Below the pieces are notes generated by a model. That model was not told where the DNA came from, did not search any database, and saw nothing but the letters and a program-made list of their open reading frames with translations. A stretch of 51,334 nt of DNA from the IMG/VR virus record IMGVR_UViG_3300009149_000047, positions 1-51,334 of that record; one strand, 5' to 3'. Position 1 is the stretch's first letter. Each line of letters starts with the position of its first letter. Of the stretch, positions 43,412-51,334 are shown piece after piece. The position numbers and the translations under genes are program-made. The DNA is from a virus.

Positions 43412-44677
43412 ATGAATGCAGATGAGCTAAATATCCTAGATCAAATAGAAAATGTATCTAGTAAGAAGCAGAAAGAAACTATATTAAAGGCAGCAGTATC
43501 AGATAGAAAGTTGTCACAGTTGCTTGATGCTGCTTTTAATTTTAAACGAAAGTTCTTTATAAAGAAGTTTGATATACATCAGACAGCAACGACAACACAT
43601 GACGACAAGCACTATGAGTTCCTAGACTTACTGTCTACATTAGAGAGTGAGGTTATAAGAGGAGATGCTGCTAAAGCTGCAGTAGAAGGGTTCATGGATG
43701 GCTTATCAATTCAACAACAGAAATGGTATTCAAGAGTTTTAAAGAAAGATTTAAAAGCTGGATTCTCTATATCTACCTCCAACAAAGCAGGATTCAATAT
43801 TCCTAGATTTGAAGTGATGCTAGCTAAAGATGGAAAAATAAGTAAAAAACTAGATGAGATGATAAACACTGGTGGATACGTAAGTAAGAAGTTTGATGGA
43901 TATAGATGTCTCACTGAAGTCGTTGATGGAAAGGTTACTATGTATTCTAGGAATGGAACTATATACGACAACTTCCCTACTGTTGAGAAAGCATTACAAA
44001 AAGCATTTCCAAAAGGTAAACATGTCTTTGATGGTGAGATCATGTCTGATGATTTTCAAGCCATGCAAAGAACAGCGTTTGCTGGAAAAAAGGGAAGACA
44101 AGTTGGTGATGTCAAGTATTGCATATTTGACTGCATTCCTTATCATGAATGGATTGCTAGTAGTTTTAAAGCTAAGAAAAGCGATAGAATAACGTGGCTC
44201 AAACTCCTTACAGAGAATATGTCATTACCCAGTCAACTTGAAATAGTTGAGCAAAAATGGGTGAATTCAATGGATGAGATAAAGAAGTTAGAGAGATCAT
44301 ATATATCACAAGGCTTTGAAGGTGCAATGTTCTTACCAGATATTTCTTACTACCTTGGTAAGAAATCTAACAAGATGCTTAAATTTAAGACAATGTTATC
44401 TCAAGATGTTGAAGTAGTTGGTTTTTACAATGGAGATGCAGATTCTAAATACAAAGATTCTCTCGGTGGTGTAACTGTAAAACAAGAAGATGGTATTGAA
44501 TGTGACTGTGGTTCTGGCTTTACAGACTTTGATAGGGACTATATTTGGAACCATCAAAAAGAATTTGTTGGTAGAATATTTGAGGCTAAGTATCAAGAAC
44601 TGGGGAGTAATGGAAAAATGAGATTCCCTGTATTCACAAGGTGGAGAGATTTGAAAGCAGACTCTGGAAAGATATAG
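43412..44677 (+). CDS. ATP-dependent DNA ligase
   Basis: A 421-residue ligase. Nucleotidyltransferase motifs: I, KFDGYR with Lys160; III, FDGEI at 206-210; IIIa, YCIFDCIP; IV, EGAMF at 303-307; V, KFK at 324-326. An N-terminal helical domain (1-130) and a C-terminal OB-fold (VEVVGFYNGDADSKYKDSLGGVTV...) complete the enzyme. It seals nicks in replicating phage DNA using ATP. Confidence 0.9.
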   Translation: MNADELNILDQIENVSSKKQKETILKAAVSDRKLSQLLDAAFNFKRKFFIKKFDIHQTATTTHDDKHYEFLDLLSTLESEVIRGDAAKAAVEGFMDGLSIQQQKWYSRVLKKDLKAGFSISTSNKAGFNIPRFEVMLAKDGKISKKLDEMINTGGYVSKKFDGYRCLTEVVDGKVTMYSRNGTIYDNFPTVEKALQKAFPKGKHVFDGEIMSDDFQAMQRTAFAGKKGRQVGDVKYCIFDCIPYHEWIASSFKAKKSDRITWLKLLTENMSLPSQLEIVEQKWVNSMDEIKKLERSYISQGFEGAMFLPDISYYLGKKSNKMLKFKTMLSQDVEVVGFYNGDADSKYKDSLGGVTVKQEDGIECDCGSGFTDFDRDYIWNHQKEFVGRIFEAKYQELGSNGKMRFPVFTRWRDLKADSGKI

Positions 44678-44694
44678 CACTATGGAGGATAAAG

Positions 44695-45072
44695 ATGACA
44701 AAAGCTAAAGAAAAGAAGATAGAAGTTACTAGTATTAATTTTACACTAGGCCGTAAAGAAGTATCTCTTACAATGGATGAAGCCAAGAAGTTGAAATTAT
44801 TGCTAGATGAGATGTTTGGCAAAGAAGTTGTACATCATTATGATAACAACTGGTGGTGGCATCGACCATTGATTGCAACCAATGACATAACTATTAATCC
44901 GACTGGTCCGTATGCTATAGATAGTACAGCTCTTGTTGATTCAAAACCATCTGACTACACTGTAACTAGCACTAATGACGGATCGAATGAAGTATTAATA
45001 AATGCAAGTCCACTTAACTTTGGTGGCTTAGATGATTTACATTGTAAACTAACGGGAGTAGTTCATGATTGA
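44695..45072 (+). CDS. 125-residue protein, unknown
   Basis: GGAGGATAAAG decides the ATG at 44695. MTKAKEKKIEVTSINFTLGRKEVSLTMDEAKKLKLLLDEMFGKEVVHHYDNNWWWHRPLIATNDITINPTGPYAIDST: an N-terminal helix-strand domain and an HHYDNNWWWHRP segment. No family recognised. Confidence 0.65.
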   Translation: MTKAKEKKIEVTSINFTLGRKEVSLTMDEAKKLKLLLDEMFGKEVVHHYDNNWWWHRPLIATNDITINPTGPYAIDSTALVDSKPSDYTVTSTNDGSNEVLINASPLNFGGLDDLHCKLTGVVHD

Positions 45073-45400
45073 GTTAAAGAATAAGAGTTATCATATAAAG
45101 AAGATTGGTAATAGAGATAAGCCGGAGAATAGAAATCAAGATTCAATATTTGACTTCACCGGTGTCCCTATGCATAATAAGGTTGAGATAGATAGTAGTG
45201 TTAGAATAGTTACACTGCATGAGTGGTTTGCCACCAGCAAAGTGAGATCAATATACCAACACGGCACAGAGAATGACAAGTTAGTGTTACCTAAAGATTT
45301 TCCAGTATCAAAAGATCTCAATATCCCAGAGCTTAAAGACAACGACATACTACTAGCGACGATGAACAGCGTTTACTTACTAAGAGAAGCAGATGAATAG
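45065..45400 (+). CDS. 111-residue protein, unknown
   Basis: MIELKNKSYHIKKIGNRDKPENRNQDSIFDFTGVPMHNKVEIDSSVRIVTLHEWFATSKVRSIYQHGTENDKLVLPKDFPVSKDLNIPELKDND: beta-rich, unrecognised. Overlaps both neighbours by eight bases. Confidence 0.6.
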   Translation: MIELKNKSYHIKKIGNRDKPENRNQDSIFDFTGVPMHNKVEIDSSVRIVTLHEWFATSKVRSIYQHGTENDKLVLPKDFPVSKDLNIPELKDNDILLATMNSVYLLREADE

Positions 45401-45677
45401 AGAAATAGAGTGCATGGTTCGCCTAATGCATTTAAACAGTAGCTTTGACCATATTAAAAACTTCTTAATAGAAGAGAAGATAGTTAAAAAAGAAGAGTAT
45501 GTCGGTGCTGCAACTGATAATATGAAAGCCGAGGTTACATATTTAACATTAAAGCGAGCATTGGAAGAAGAAAAAGTAATGCTCGCTGACTTTGAGTGGA
45601 TCATACTCCCCAAAGAACAGATACGAATCACTATTGTTACACCAGATATCCACAAAGAATTCTCCTTCGGTTTTTAG
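45393..45677 (+). CDS. 94-residue acidic protein
   Basis: MNREIECMVRLMHLNSSFDHIKNFLIEEKIVKKEEYVGAATDNMKAEVTYLTLKRALEEEKVMLADFEWIILPKEQIRITIVTPDIHKEFSFGF: alpha/beta. Last gene of the ligase operon. Unknown function. Confidence 0.6.
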   Translation: MNREIECMVRLMHLNSSFDHIKNFLIEEKIVKKEEYVGAATDNMKAEVTYLTLKRALEEEKVMLADFEWIILPKEQIRITIVTPDIHKEFSFGF

Positions 45678-45734
45678 TAAAAACGTTTATTTTTAAAAAT
45701 AAGTAGAATTATATTAAATTAATATGGAGGAAAT

Positions 45735-46223
45735 ATGATTAATAAAATATCACAAAAACAAGCGGTTATTGATGCTACGAGAAAGATAATGGGATCAGCT
45801 TACAACTCGACTGTGGCAGTTACAGAGACGCTCACTAAAAATGATATCAATGGGATTAAGAGCATGGTCTATGATGGTATTGTTAGTGGAGATGTTATAT
45901 TTAACAAAGAATTCTCAGAGACTGAGGTTAAGAAGTATGTCTCTGGAATGGTATCTAATCATTTTAGAAAGGCAAAGGAACTTAACGGTGGAGCATCGTA
46001 TAAGCCAAAAGTGGTTGGTACTCGTATTGTAAAAGATCCCAAGCTAAATGACCTCAATACACTTCTAAGCAATACTAAACCTGGAACAGAAGAACACATT
46101 AAAGTTATGGAAGCTGTTACAGCAAGAAAGAGTGAGATTGCTGTAAAGAAGAACAATACTTATGATATTGACGTTACTGTCTTACCAGATGATCTTAAAG
46201 CTGTAATTAAAGATGAAATGTAA
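45735..46223 (+). CDS. NPGSR-family paralogue 4, unknown function
   Basis: A 162-residue family member. Core YVSGMVSNHFRKAKELNGGASYKPKVVGTRIVKDPKLNDLNTLL is closest to paralogue 1 (SNHLRKAKELNGG..YKP), but NPGSR is replaced by VVGTR. End YDIDVTVLPDDLKAVIKDEM. GGAGGAAAT start; the leader has a TATATT box but no AACCGATTYGATTATA copy. Its end overlaps the SLT gene. Confidence 0.82.
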   Translation: MINKISQKQAVIDATRKIMGSAYNSTVAVTETLTKNDINGIKSMVYDGIVSGDVIFNKEFSETEVKKYVSGMVSNHFRKAKELNGGASYKPKVVGTRIVKDPKLNDLNTLLSNTKPGTEEHIKVMEAVTARKSEIAVKKNNTYDIDVTVLPDDLKAVIKDEM

Positions 46224-46794
46224 TATTAAACTCACATTATTATCTCTTATTGTGTGTTATACAGCTGCAGCTGATACACTATCTCATAAAGACGTACTAA
46301 GTATATGCAAGAAGACATGTATTAAAGCTATGAATGGTAAGTGTATCTCACGCGGTTACAGAGACTGCAATCTAGTTAGTGCAATTATAAAGAAAGAAAG
46401 CGGCTACGACACAGAAGCATACAATCCTGAGGTTACCGGTAGCTATGGATTAATGCAAATACAATGTGCTACAGCTAAAAGAATGGGATTAAAATATAGT
46501 TGTGAACAATTATTTAATCCAGCTATAAATATAAGATTTGGCATATTATATCTGATTAACTTAGAAAAAAAGTTAGGTGAATATGTAGTTAGTGATGTTT
46601 TATCGGCTTATAACGCTGGATTAAAAAAGAAAATCATAGATGGATATAAGATATACTTACCCATAAGATGCAAAAGATATCGTAAATTTCAGTGGCATGG
46701 TTCACCACAAGTTATATGCTATCCAGGTGAATATATTAACGAAGAATATGTTTGGTATACACGCAGATATTATGACTATATAAGTAAACATTAG
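46213..46794 (+). CDS. Lytic transglycosylase (SLT type)
   Basis: A 193-residue exported enzyme: signal peptide MKCNIKLTLLSLIVCYTAAAD, then an SLT domain with the catalytic Glu62 in IIKKESGYD, GSYGLMQIQ at 76-84, LFNPAINIRFG and LSAYNAG at about 134-140. Cysteines C32, C36, C44 and C52 probably form disulfides. It cleaves peptidoglycan between MurNAc and GlcNAc. In a phage it may serve lysis, or local wall opening. Overlaps paralogue 4 by eleven bases. Confidence 0.85.
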   Translation: MKCNIKLTLLSLIVCYTAAADTLSHKDVLSICKKTCIKAMNGKCISRGYRDCNLVSAIIKKESGYDTEAYNPEVTGSYGLMQIQCATAKRMGLKYSCEQLFNPAINIRFGILYLINLEKKLGEYVVSDVLSAYNAGLKKKIIDGYKIYLPIRCKRYRKFQWHGSPQVICYPGEYINEEYVWYTRRYYDYISKH

Positions 46795-46795
46795 T

Positions 46796-46987
46796 ATGAA
46801 AAACAATATTAAACTATCAATGAGTTTGAAAGAACTTAAGCAACATAAAAAACAACTGAAACTTTTAGCTGGAGTTTATAATATTTTCTTACATATAACT
46901 ACAGGCGTTGCAATGACTAGAGATTACATGCCTGTAGATGTATTAGAAGAGTTTAGAGCAATAGTGAAGTCAATCAAAAAGATATGA
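46796..46987 (+). CDS. 63-residue basic helical protein
   Basis: MKNNIKLSMSLKELKQHKKQLKLLAGVYNIFLHITTGVAMTRDYMPVDVLEEFRAIVKSIKKI. Directly after the SLT gene, with no strong ribosome site, and convergent with the leftward gene (18-base overlap). Confidence 0.55.
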   Translation: MKNNIKLSMSLKELKQHKKQLKLLAGVYNIFLHITTGVAMTRDYMPVDVLEEFRAIVKSIKKI

Positions 46988-47281
46988 CTTCAACTCTGGA
47001 TTGTCCACTATTAGAGACATAAGCATTGGACTTATCATTGTCACTAGTTTTTCTTCTACTTCATCATTAAATATAAACGTATCTTTTAAGACTGCATGGA
47101 GACACTCATGCAGTAGTGTTTCTTTTACGATTTGATCTGGATAACAAGTGTCCACTTCTATAAGAAGTTTATCCAGCTTTATTTGACCCATATCTGTAAC
47201 TAAATCTTTGTTCTCCTTGACAATGTAATCAAAATATCCTACCTTTATCTTGCTGGGCATCTTCTTAATCTTTTTAGCCAT
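46970..47281 (-). CDS. SprT/ImmA-like HExxH protein
   Basis: A 103-residue small zincin: LLHECLHAVLKDTF at about 58-71 holds HExxH, in a size and layout common in phages ('KVGYFDYIV...I.....ETLLHE.LHA'). These resemble minimal metallopeptidases; activity and target are unknown. It ends in a hydrophobic patch. GGGAGGTCATGG region gives the start. Confidence 0.7.
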   Translation of the reverse strand: MAKKIKKMPSKIKVGYFDYIVKENKDLVTDMGQIKLDKLLIEVDTCYPDQIVKETLLHECLHAVLKDTFIFNDEVEEKLVTMISPMLMSLIVDNPELKSYLFD

Positions 47282-47367
47282 CCATGACCTCCCTAGTACA
47301 CTTATTATATCATTTTAAATTACCCCGATTTCGAGATTTTAACTTGGCATTTGTTAGCATTCATGAA

Positions 47368-47381
47368 AACCGATTCGATGA
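47368..47381 (+). promoter_or_regulatory. AACCGATTYGATTATA motif, site 11
   Basis: AACCGATTCGATGA, 73 bases before the gene at 47454, ahead of the MoxR-type operon. Confidence 0.55.
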
Positions 47382-47453
47382 GATGACAAACATATCAACA
47401 TGTTGTATTAATTTAAGTGCTTAGTGCATTAAGTTAAATTACACGGAGCGTTA

Positions 47454-47747
47454 ATGTCAGTAGAAAATCATGATGATCTCATCAAAGAGTTTTTAAAAAA
47501 CAACGAAATAGAGATTATTCCGCCAATTGAAGAAAAAAGAAGTGGTGTAACTGTAAGTGGTGTAAAGCACAATATAGCAGATATGATGTCACTTGGTGAG
47601 TCCATAAACATGTACGGTGAAAAGCAAAAAAGAAAAGTAAAAAAGAAAAAACCAGATATATCAAAGATAAACAAAGACTTAATTCCAGAATCATTGCATG
47701 GAATTATCAATTTATACAGCAACGAAGAATCTAAGGAGGATAAATGA
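47454..47747 (+). CDS. 97-residue basic protein, first gene of the MoxR operon
   Basis: MSVENHDDLIKEFLKNNEIEIIPPIEEKRSGVTVSGVKHNIADMMSLGESINMYGEKQKRKVKKKKPDISKINKDLIPESLHGIINLYS. The end (DLIPESLHGIINLY) resembles the LP-E-E-L-x-x-LV ending of the NPGSR family. Coupled to the ATPase gene by a four-base overlap. Confidence 0.6.
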   Translation: MSVENHDDLIKEFLKNNEIEIIPPIEEKRSGVTVSGVKHNIADMMSLGESINMYGEKQKRKVKKKKPDISKINKDLIPESLHGIINLYSNEESKEDK

Positions 47748-48877
47748 AACCAATTGGAATTAAAGATGTACTCAACCTAGCTTGGGAAGTGGGAAAGACT
47801 GGAGAGATATTCAATCCGCTCTTTACAGGTGATGCTGGCTTAGGAAAGTCAGAGATCATTAAGCAGTGGGCAGCAGAAATGAATGAAAAAGAAGATGGCG
47901 GTTTTGGGTACATTGATTTAAGGATTGCTTATATGGAAGCACCTGATTTCATTGGTTTTCCAGAAACAGACATAGACAAAGATGGCAACAAAAGAACATG
48001 CCACTTTCTTCCTGAAATTTGGCCAACAAAAGGTAAAGGTGTACTTGTATTTGAAGAACCAAACAGAGGAACTACTGGTGTTATGAACTGTCTTATGCAG
48101 ATCCTCACTGATCTAAAGGTTCATAATTATACGTTGCCAGAGGGTTGGATAATGTGTGCTGCTATTAATCCAGACTCTGCTGAGTATGATGTTAATGCTA
48201 TGGATGCTGCTCTCAAGAACAGATTTGAGGAGTATGAGATTGAGTATGATCACAACACGTTTGTTAACTATATAGAGAGTAAAGATTGGAATCCCAACAT
48301 CAAGATGTTTATCAAATCTGGTGCTTGGGTTTATAAATCAGCTAAGCAAATTGGTAGAGATGGAAAATACATATCACCAAGAACATGGTCAAAATTGAAT
48401 GCTGCTGAGAATGCAAAGTTATCAGAGAATAGACAACTTCACTTTATTATTACATCATCTATTCTTGGTAAAGATATTGGTAAAGAATACCATAAGTTTT
48501 GCTTTGATGAAGCACCAGTACTTGTAAATGACCTATTAGAATCTAAGACGAAAGCATTAAAAAGACTTAAGAAACAATCTGGAAGTGGTGATGCGTATAA
48601 AGGAGATATGGTTGCCATGACTGTTGAATCTATAATAAAGAATTATACCGCTAAAGAGGAAGATGATAATGATGCTGGAAAGGTTGGAGAGAATACTATG
48701 GCCGCAGTAGCCAAGATAATTCCATCTGATCAAGCTCTTAACTTGATTAAAGAATGTGGATGGCAACAATCTAAGGGATCAGTTATCAAATTCTTTAAGG
48801 AGTTTACAACTAGACATCCAGAATTGATTGGTGTCCTCAAATCTCATATTACAGTTAATAGAGCAACAGGGAAGTAA
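47744..48877 (+). CDS. MoxR-type AAA+ ATPase
   Basis: A 377-residue ATPase. Walker A GDAGLGKSE at 29-37, Walker B LVFEEPNRG at 101-109, and a sensor-like CAAINPDSAEYDV stretch follow the MoxR/dynein-related pattern (as in the GTG..P..N.TTGVMNCLMQIL helix). MoxR ATPases act with VWA partners as chaperones that insert metals or remodel complexes. The next gene is such a VWA-type partner. Confidence 0.82.
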   Translation: MKPIGIKDVLNLAWEVGKTGEIFNPLFTGDAGLGKSEIIKQWAAEMNEKEDGGFGYIDLRIAYMEAPDFIGFPETDIDKDGNKRTCHFLPEIWPTKGKGVLVFEEPNRGTTGVMNCLMQILTDLKVHNYTLPEGWIMCAAINPDSAEYDVNAMDAALKNRFEEYEIEYDHNTFVNYIESKDWNPNIKMFIKSGAWVYKSAKQIGRDGKYISPRTWSKLNAAENAKLSENRQLHFIITSSILGKDIGKEYHKFCFDEAPVLVNDLLESKTKALKRLKKQSGSGDAYKGDMVAMTVESIIKNYTAKEEDDNDAGKVGENTMAAVAKIIPSDQALNLIKECGWQQSKGSVIKFFKEFTTRHPELIGVLKSHITVNRATGK

Positions 48878-48880
48878 TAC

Positions 48881-50329
48881 ATGTCTGATAACAAAGTAAC
48901 AGCTGGTAAGCAAGTTCCCAGATCAAAAGAAGACTTAACTAAGGAACTTATGGAGCGTGAATTTGTTGACGATCAACAAAAGAAGCATGACTTACAAACA
49001 GCTATATTTCAAATATCAAAAACTCATCCATTTTTGGGATCGGTGATGCAGTGCATGAATATAATGTATACGCATACGATACCAACTGCAGGTGTATCTT
49101 TTAATAATGACTTGAAAAGATGGGATGTACATATAAATCCACGTTACTTTTGTAAGCATTTAAACCCAGATCATCGTAGAGCAGTTATGCTACATGAAGT
49201 ATATCACATCATACATAAACATCCATTTCGTATACCAATGATGCATTTACCACCTCAAAAGAGAAGGTTAATGAATATAGCAATGGATATGGCTATAAAT
49301 CAATATATCAAAGGAATACCTAGAGGCTGCAATGAGTGTCCTCCTTTATTATTTGGTCATTTACCTCAACCATGTTCAAGTGACCTATGTCCTGGGCATG
49401 GTGTAAATGTTGATGATTATTTTGACACAGATAAGAGTGGTAATAAAGCCAAGTGGCAAACACTACAATCTGCTGAGTACTATTATGAGAAATTACTAAC
49501 AAGATTAAAAGATGGGGACGAAGAAGCTAAAGGTGGGGTGAATATAAAAGGATTACCTGGATCGAATAGTGATGATGGTGCTCAAGGTAAGGGTGATGTA
49601 CCTGACACAATGGACGTCCATGACTGGGGTGATTCTGCCGATGAGAAAGATGTTCTTGATGCAACTGATGACCTCATGAAGCGAGCAATGATAAAGCAGA
49701 ATCTTAGTTACGATGATCTACCAGGATCAATAAGAGAGTTAATGGATCATATTGATTCAAGAAGAGCTGAGTTAAATTATAAAGCAATCATACTAATGGC
49801 TATGAAAGCATCACTACCATCTAATACTCGTAAACATTCGTGGTCAAGAAAATCAAGACGATTTGGTAATAAAGCACCAGGAACAAAGAATGCTAGTCAA
49901 CCTAAGTTAGAAATCTTTATTGATACATCAGGTTCTATTAGTGTTCAAGAAGCAAATGAGTTTCTTGATATTGTAGACGAGTTCTTAAAGGTTGGTGCAA
50001 GGACATGTCATCTTAATATGTTTCACACAGCTAATTATTATTCTGAAAGATATAAGATGGGACAAAGACCGGAGAAGAAAGATTTTGAGATGGGTGGAAC
50101 ATGCCTGCAAGAGTCTATGGCAATCATAGCTAAGAAAAAACCAGACTTAAGTATATTCCTTACCGATGGATACTACAGTGATATAAACGTAGAAGCAATG
50201 GTTGGTGTTAATGCTAAGTTTCCAAAGACTGTATTTATTATAAGTAAAGATGGAAGCGAGAAGCATCCATTTGCTAAGAGAGATTGGGCAAGAACAGTTA
50301 AGATACCAGGTGAGAAGAGATATAACTAA
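48881..50329 (+). CDS. VWA and HExxH (DUF2201-like) protein
   Basis: A 482-residue partner of the ATPase. An N-terminal metallopeptidase-like domain has HEVYHIIHKHP (HExxH at 105-109); a cysteine group (CNECPP...CSSDLCPGH, 150-173) may bind metal; the C-terminal VWA domain (about 343-480) has a MIDAS-like DTSGSIS at 348-354 and a later GGT. Bacterial relatives pair with MoxR ATPases. Likely works with 47744 on an unknown substrate. Confidence 0.82.
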   Translation: MSDNKVTAGKQVPRSKEDLTKELMEREFVDDQQKKHDLQTAIFQISKTHPFLGSVMQCMNIMYTHTIPTAGVSFNNDLKRWDVHINPRYFCKHLNPDHRRAVMLHEVYHIIHKHPFRIPMMHLPPQKRRLMNIAMDMAINQYIKGIPRGCNECPPLLFGHLPQPCSSDLCPGHGVNVDDYFDTDKSGNKAKWQTLQSAEYYYEKLLTRLKDGDEEAKGGVNIKGLPGSNSDDGAQGKGDVPDTMDVHDWGDSADEKDVLDATDDLMKRAMIKQNLSYDDLPGSIRELMDHIDSRRAELNYKAIILMAMKASLPSNTRKHSWSRKSRRFGNKAPGTKNASQPKLEIFIDTSGSISVQEANEFLDIVDEFLKVGARTCHLNMFHTANYYSERYKMGQRPEKKDFEMGGTCLQESMAIIAKKKPDLSIFLTDGYYSDINVEAMVGVNAKFPKTVFIISKDGSEKHPFAKRDWARTVKIPGEKRYN

Positions 50330-50340
50330 AAGGAGTTTTT

Positions 50341-50568
50341 ATGATTTTTTATTTGTTGTGGATAATGCTAATGCTAGCAGTTGTTTACTTTATCTTTAAG
50401 ATTGCATTTAAAGCAATCAAAAGAGTTGATATTGAAGCTAAAGTAGAGGCTAGAGAAGATAAGAAAAACATGTTTGCTAAACATGCTAAGAAGGTATCAG
50501 ACGAAGCTAATAAGAAAGCTAAATCAATCAAAAAGAAGTTAGATAATTTTATCAATAGTGATTTCTAG
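50341..50568 (+). CDS. Single-span membrane protein
   Basis: A 75-residue protein: MIFYLLWIMLMLAVVYFIFKIAFKAIK then a Lys-rich helical tail. AAGGAG precedes the ATG. It could anchor the MoxR/VWA complex, but this is a guess from position. Confidence 0.65.
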   Translation: MIFYLLWIMLMLAVVYFIFKIAFKAIKRVDIEAKVEAREDKKNMFAKHAKKVSDEANKKAKSIKKKLDNFINSDF

Positions 50569-50576
50569 GAGAAGCC

Positions 50577-51334
50577 ATGATTACACTTAATGGAGTAGAG
50601 ATAAAGTACGGAAGTTTTCCAAATGGTGAAACAAATCTGAGTAAGTCCTTTATCGACAATAGAGTGTCACTTAGGATGGTAAATAATATCGTCTTTACTT
50701 ATGAACAAGATGGAGACTTAATTAAGCTAATGTTTATTAAGAAGTACTTAGATAGTATTGAAGTTAAAAGTGTTCATTTACATATCAAATATATGCCATA
50801 TAGTAGAATGGACAGAGAAAATGAATCTTATGTGTTTTCTTTAAAGTATATGACTGAGTTCATAAACAACTTATCTTTCACTAGGATCATAGTTTATGAT
50901 CCTCATTCTGATGTTACGCCAGCTCTATTAAATAGATGCCGCATTACTGATATGGTAAAGAATCATCTTGCTAAATATCTAGAGCAGATAAAATTTAATA
51001 AAAAGAAAGATTACTTATTTTTTCCAGATGCTGGAGCTCAAAAGAGATATGCAGACTTGATGGGATTTAAGACTTTAGTTGGTTTTAAAGAAAGAGATTT
51101 TGAGACTGGACGAATTAAGAAGATGATTATCGTAGGTGATTATGACAACAACTCATCTAAAGTAGTAATCCTTGATGATCTATGCAGTAAAGGTGGAACG
51201 TTCATGCTTGCAGCTGAGAAGCTAAAAGAGATAGGTTTGAATGAGATATATATGGTAGTCGGCCACTGTGAGCAAACTGTATTTGATGGAGCAATACTAA
51301 ACAGTGATTCTATTAAAGAGATGCTCACAACAAA
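50577..51334 (+). CDS. PRPP synthetase (partial, runs off the end)
   Basis: 252 residues are visible. Ribose-phosphate pyrophosphokinase features: FPNGE (14-18), HIKYMPYSRMDR (69-80, cf. YLPYARQDR), YDPHSD (107-112), FFPDAGAQKRY, and the PRPP loop VVILDDLCSKGGTF near 199-212. It makes PRPP from ribose-5-phosphate and ATP. In phages it is often paired with nicotinamide phosphoribosyltransferase for NAD salvage; such a gene would lie just outside the window. Start chosen from AGGAGAAGCC. Confidence 0.88.
   Translation, partial: MITLNGVEIKYGSFPNGETNLSKSFIDNRVSLRMVNNIVFTYEQDGDLIKLMFIKKYLDSIEVKSVHLHIKYMPYSRMDRENESYVFSLKYMTEFINNLSFTRIIVYDPHSDVTPALLNRCRITDMVKNHLAKYLEQIKFNKKKDYLFFPDAGAQKRYADLMGFKTLVGFKERDFETGRIKKMIIVGDYDNNSSKVVILDDLCSKGGTFMLAAEKLKEIGLNEIYMVVGHCEQTVFDGAILNSDSIKEMLTT

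Noticed and set aside
443-47381. Calling the AACCGATTYGATTATA motif a plain sigma-28 promoter
   Set aside because: Upstream sequences show no shared TAAA-type -35 at fixed distance.
1-51334. CRISPR array
   Set aside because: No regularly spaced identical repeats of 25-40 bases were seen; the only periodic repeats (1095-1312) are short and diverged.

Overview
The window looks like part of the genome of a large tailed bacteriophage, or a prophage or phage-like replicon of the same kind. It is AT-rich and densely packed with short genes whose start and stop codons overlap. It carries a tmRNA, about 20 tRNA genes, and phage-type nucleotide metabolism: a class II ribonucleotide reductase with an intein, a dCMP deaminase-like protein and the start of a PRPP synthetase. 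It also has an ATP-dependent DNA ligase, a ClpP-like protease and a lysozyme-like transglycosylase. Lipoprotein signals, an SLT transglycosylase and Shine-Dalgarno starts suggest a Gram-negative host, but the host cannot be named from the sequence. No capsid, tail, terminase or polymerase gene is in the window.

Layout. 1-1680: a gene of a four-member paralogous family, then a 700-base non-coding region with 51-base-spaced repeats (possible origin or regulatory array). 1680-9100: mostly leftward tiny genes (Lar-like zinc protein, HTH protein, GIHFF-type proteins, a SpoT/MESH1-like HD hydrolase), with short rightward islands, three of which follow a conserved motif AACCGATTYGATTATA. 9198-18154: rightward operons with an XRE repressor-like protein, a calcineurin-type phosphoesterase, a ParB-like protein, tmRNA, a PHP phosphoesterase and an exported metzincin-like protease. 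18323-20501: leftward genes and twelve tRNA genes. 20848-28646: rightward operons with paralogues 2 and 3, a lipoprotein and a subtilase lipoprotein. 28590-31729: leftward intein-containing ribonucleotide reductase. 31999-41135: rightward genes interleaved with tRNAs and candidate structured RNAs. 41517-51334: ClpP-like protease, sigma-region-2-like protein (leftward), DNA ligase, paralogue 4, SLT enzyme, a MoxR-type ATPase plus VWA/metallopeptidase-like pair, and PRPP synthetase running off the end.

Regulation. The AACCGATTYGATTATA motif occurs in about eleven places, always in the same orientation and always ahead of a rightward gene, so it is probably a phage-specific promoter or operator class. 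A 14-base sequence TGACACTGCTACGC occurs four times, three of them shortly upstream of that motif. A leader peptide with a start-codon-proximal hairpin (34571-34647), a GGA-rich leader RNA (33981-34019) and a possibly leaderless gene (25032) suggest further RNA-level control.

Most unusual feature. At 37220-37452 two tRNA genes appear circularly permuted: the 3' half (T-arm, acceptor strand, CCA) lies directly upstream of the 5' half (acceptor strand, D-arm). In both, the acceptor strands are perfectly complementary. In the first, the sequences flanking the permuted gene can pair over 13 bp. A third tRNA gene nearby (40268-40426) carries an insertion of roughly 80 bases in its anticodon arm. 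Together these suggest an unusual tRNA maturation pathway in this phage.
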